Below are positions 62,181 through 64,000 of a stretch of 64,000 bases of DNA, one piece after another. The DNA is from an uncultured Prevotellaceae bacterium (GTDB lineage: Bacteria > Bacteroidota > Bacteroidia > Bacteroidales > Bacteroidaceae), in contig CACWSX010000003.1 of assembly GCA_902763615.1 (NCBI GenBank), forward strand, positions 1 through 64,000, written 5' to 3'. Numbering within the stretch: position 1 is the stretch's first letter; every line of letters starts with the position of its first letter. The notes beneath the pieces were generated by a model. That model worked only from the letters and a program-made list of their open reading frames with translations. It had not been told where the DNA came from and made no database searches. Position numbers and translations under genes: made by a program.

Positions 62181-62246
62181 ATGATGAATTGTCTGTTTAA
62201 CATTTGGTGGTGGCAGTGCTCGAGATCAAAAACGTCGCGAGACTAA
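62181..62246 (+). CDS. trpL: trp operon leader peptide
   Basis: A 21-codon frame, MMNCLFNIWWWQCSRSKTSR followed by Asp and a stop, holding three Trp codons in a row (62205-62213). It lies between the trp promoter and the terminator hairpin before trpB. Ribosome stalling at the Trp codons when charged tRNA-Trp is scarce would change which downstream hairpin forms, the classical attenuation mechanism. Two ATG codons in tandem could start it. Confidence 0.85.
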   Translation: MMNCLFNIWWWQCSRSKTSRD

Positions 62247-62314
62247 TTGCCATATCTGTTATTCAACAACAAAAATAGAAAAGGCTCATCGCGACAGCGG
62301 TGAGTCTTTTTTTA
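62234..62314 (+). promoter_or_regulatory. trp attenuator: antiterminator and terminator
   Basis: The terminator is GGCTCATCGC-GACA-GCGGTGAGTC (10 pairs, two of them G-U) followed by seven T (62283-62313). The end of the leader, GTCGCGA (62234-62240), can pair with TCGCGAC at the 5' arm of the terminator, so the two structures exclude each other. The geometry is that of Trp-codon-sensing attenuators; the exact folds need computing. Confidence 0.75.
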
Positions 62315-62353
62315 TCAAAACGACACAAATACAAACAATAAATACGTATTAAA

Positions 62354-63559
62354 ATGAAAAGTTATCAAGTAGACGGAAACGGTTTTTACGGAGAATTCGG
62401 TGGTGCTTATGTGCCGGAGATTCTTTACAAATGCGTGCATGACCTGCAGGAAGCCTATCTGCCAATCATCGAGTCAGAGGCCTTCAAACGCGAGTATCAT
62501 GCCCTGTTGAAGGACTATGTGGGTCGTCCCTCCCCCTTGTACTACGCCCAGCGGATGAGTGAGCAGTATGGCTGCAAACTGTATCTGAAGCGTGAGGACC
62601 TGAACCACACCGGTGCCCATAAAATCAACAACACCATCGGACAGATCCTGTTGGCCAAGCAGATGGGCAAGACCCGTATCATCGCAGAGACCGGTGCTGG
62701 TCAGCATGGTGTGGCTACAGCGACGGTCTGTGCGCTGATGAACCTGAAATGTGAGGTATTTATGGGAGCTACGGATGTGGAGCGACAGCACACCAATGTA
62801 GAGCGCATGAAAATGTTAGGAGCCCAAGTGCATCCAGTGAGAACAGGTAACATGACCTTGAGTGACGCCTGCAGTGAGGCCATCAGAGACTGGTGCTGTC
62901 ATCCCCAGGACACCTTCTATATCGTCGGTTCTACCATGGGTCCACACCCCTACCCCGACCTGGTGGCCAGGATGCAGAGCGTCATCTCCGAAGAAATCAA
63001 ATGGCAGTTGGAAGAGAAGGAAGGCCGCGACTATCCCGACTATCTCATCGCCTGCATCGGCGGCGGTTCGAATGCGGCAGGTACCATCTATCACTATATG
63101 GATGATGAGCGCGTGAAAATCGTCTTGGCAGAGGCCGGCGGACATGGTTGGGAGACCAATCACACCGCGGCCACCATCCACAAGGGAACCGTCGGCATCC
63201 TGCATGGTGCCAAGATGCTGGTGATGCAGGATGAGGATGGTCAGATTGAGGAAGCCTTCACCATCAGTGCCGGACTGGACTACCCCGGTGTAGGTCCTAT
63301 GCATTGTAACATGGCCAAGCAGGGGCGTACGCAAGTATTGAGCATCAATGACGACGAGGCCATCTATGGCGGTTATGAACTCACCCGTATGGAGGGCATC
63401 ATCCCCGCCATTGAGTCTGCCCACGCCATTGCAGCCCTGAAGAAACTCAGTTTCAAGAAAGATGATGTTGTAGTGCTTACCGTCAGCGGCCGAGGCGACA
63501 AGGATGTGGAGACCTATCTGAAAAACAAGGCCATGGCAAAAGAATTCGGAGAATTCTAA
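62354..63559 (+). CDS. trpB: Tryptophan synthase beta chain
   Basis: A 401-residue TrpB of the canonical (TrpB1) length. It joins indole and serine using PLP: EDLNHTGAHKINN with the PLP lysine (K90), ETGAGQHGVATATV, and the phosphate-binding GGGSNAAGT. It is the first gene of the operon here, followed by trpE after 39 nt, an order known for Bacteroidales. Confidence 0.97.
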   Translation: MKSYQVDGNGFYGEFGGAYVPEILYKCVHDLQEAYLPIIESEAFKREYHALLKDYVGRPSPLYYAQRMSEQYGCKLYLKREDLNHTGAHKINNTIGQILLAKQMGKTRIIAETGAGQHGVATATVCALMNLKCEVFMGATDVERQHTNVERMKMLGAQVHPVRTGNMTLSDACSEAIRDWCCHPQDTFYIVGSTMGPHPYPDLVARMQSVISEEIKWQLEEKEGRDYPDYLIACIGGGSNAAGTIYHYMDDERVKIVLAEAGGHGWETNHTAATIHKGTVGILHGAKMLVMQDEDGQIEEAFTISAGLDYPGVGPMHCNMAKQGRTQVLSINDDEAIYGGYELTRMEGIIPAIESAHAIAALKKLSFKKDDVVVLTVSGRGDKDVETYLKNKAMAKEFGEF

Positions 63560-63598
63560 AGATGGATGATGTATGATGTAAGATGTAATATGTGAATT

Positions 63599-64000
63599 AT
63601 GAAGACATTTGAATATAATACAAGCAGTCGGACCATTCTGGCAGATCTGTATACGCCAGTGGGAGTTTATATGCGACTGAGAGACCTCTATCCGCAGAGT
63701 GCGCTGATGGAGAGTTCCGACTATCACGACAAGAGCAATGCCCGGTCGTTTATTGGCATCCAACCCATCGCCAGCGTGGCTGTAGGACATGGCATCGCCA
63801 CCATCAACTACCCCGACGGAACTGTTTCAGAGCAGGCCATCTGTTCTGACTACCAGACCGACAAGGCTATAAATGCGCTACTTCAATGTATTAAAATAAA
63901 AGGATCGGATTCAGAGTTTTGTGGTCTATTCGGCTACACCTCATTTAATGCCGTCAGGTACTTTGAGAACATCCCCGTGAAAGATGAGACCCAAGCCAAG
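63599..64000 (+). CDS. trpE: Anthranilate synthase component I, N-terminal part (runs off window)
   Basis: The frame from 63599 (MKTFEYNTSSRTILADLYTP) is open to the window edge (134 codons). PVGVYMRLRDLYPQSALMES and ARSFIGIQPIASVAV match the N-terminal domain of anthranilate synthase component I, which contains the tryptophan feedback site (LMESS-like). The catalytic domain lies outside the window. Confidence 0.9.
   Translation, partial: MKTFEYNTSSRTILADLYTPVGVYMRLRDLYPQSALMESSDYHDKSNARSFIGIQPIASVAVGHGIATINYPDGTVSEQAICSDYQTDKAINALLQCIKIKGSDSEFCGLFGYTSFNAVRYFENIPVKDETQAK

Overview
The window reads as a Bacteroidales chromosome, most likely Prevotella/Segatella. The reasons are a NusG-like UpxY antiterminator heading a capsule/exopolysaccharide locus, a FimB/Mfa2-like lipoprotein, a DUF4924 gene, a trpB-trpE order, and promoters of the Bacteroidetes type (TTTG, 19-21 nt, TAnnTTTG). 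The genus is an inference. Almost everything from 1 to 49.7 kb lies on the minus strand, so biological order runs right to left there.

Right part (49.7-64 kb) is core genome: an ECF sigma factor, fmt, rpe, a ClC channel, a Sua5/YrdC gene, prfC, rfbD, a DUF4924 gene, a LysE transporter, a TPR/SpoIIE phosphatase lipoprotein, a ROK sugar kinase, and the start of the trp operon. The trp operon (trpB, then trpE running off the edge) is preceded by a 21-codon leader peptide with three consecutive Trp codons and a terminator hairpin, a classical attenuator. Several core genes carry palindromic repeats inside or at the end of the reading frame (Sua5, fmt, prfC).

Middle part (15.5-49.7 kb) is a surface-polysaccharide locus. 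A sugar kinase/nucleotidyltransferase fusion, UpxY, a hairpin-rich leader, a Wza-like SLBB exporter, a Wzz chain-length protein and a FimB-like lipoprotein come first. After an accessory insert (35.4-41.3 kb: toxin-antitoxin genes, a SIR2 fragment, a GIY-YIG-like fragment, a degenerate tRNA) follow the sugar genes: aminotransferase, ATP-grasp enzymes, Wzx flippase, EpsG-type polymerase, a GT56-like glycosyltransferase, a compact acyl-assembly cluster (two KASIII, two ACPs, an AMP ligase, ketoreductases), a class V aminotransferase, a cytidylyltransferase-Gfo/Idh fusion, LicD, a PglC-like sugar transferase, ATP-grasp and HAD proteins. Several genes here are decayed by internal deletions.

Left part (1-15.5 kb) continues the polysaccharide locus (nucleotidyltransferase, aminotransferase, broken epimerase, clipped wbuC) but is interrupted by two defence blocks. 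The block at 11.3-15.5 kb has an ABC-type ATPase with a PD-(D/E)XK-like partner, a DUF2971 gene and a frameshifted HEPN gene. The block at 0.6-7.5 kb is the highlight: an operon of four genes whose two central members look like RdrA (ATPase) and RdrB (adenosine deaminase) of the RADAR anti-phage system. They are flanked by a HEPN protein with an intact Rx4H motif and by a small nucleotidyl-cyclase-fold protein whose two metal-binding Asp positions appear to be Asn. IS66-like terminal repeats lie next to the accessory blocks.
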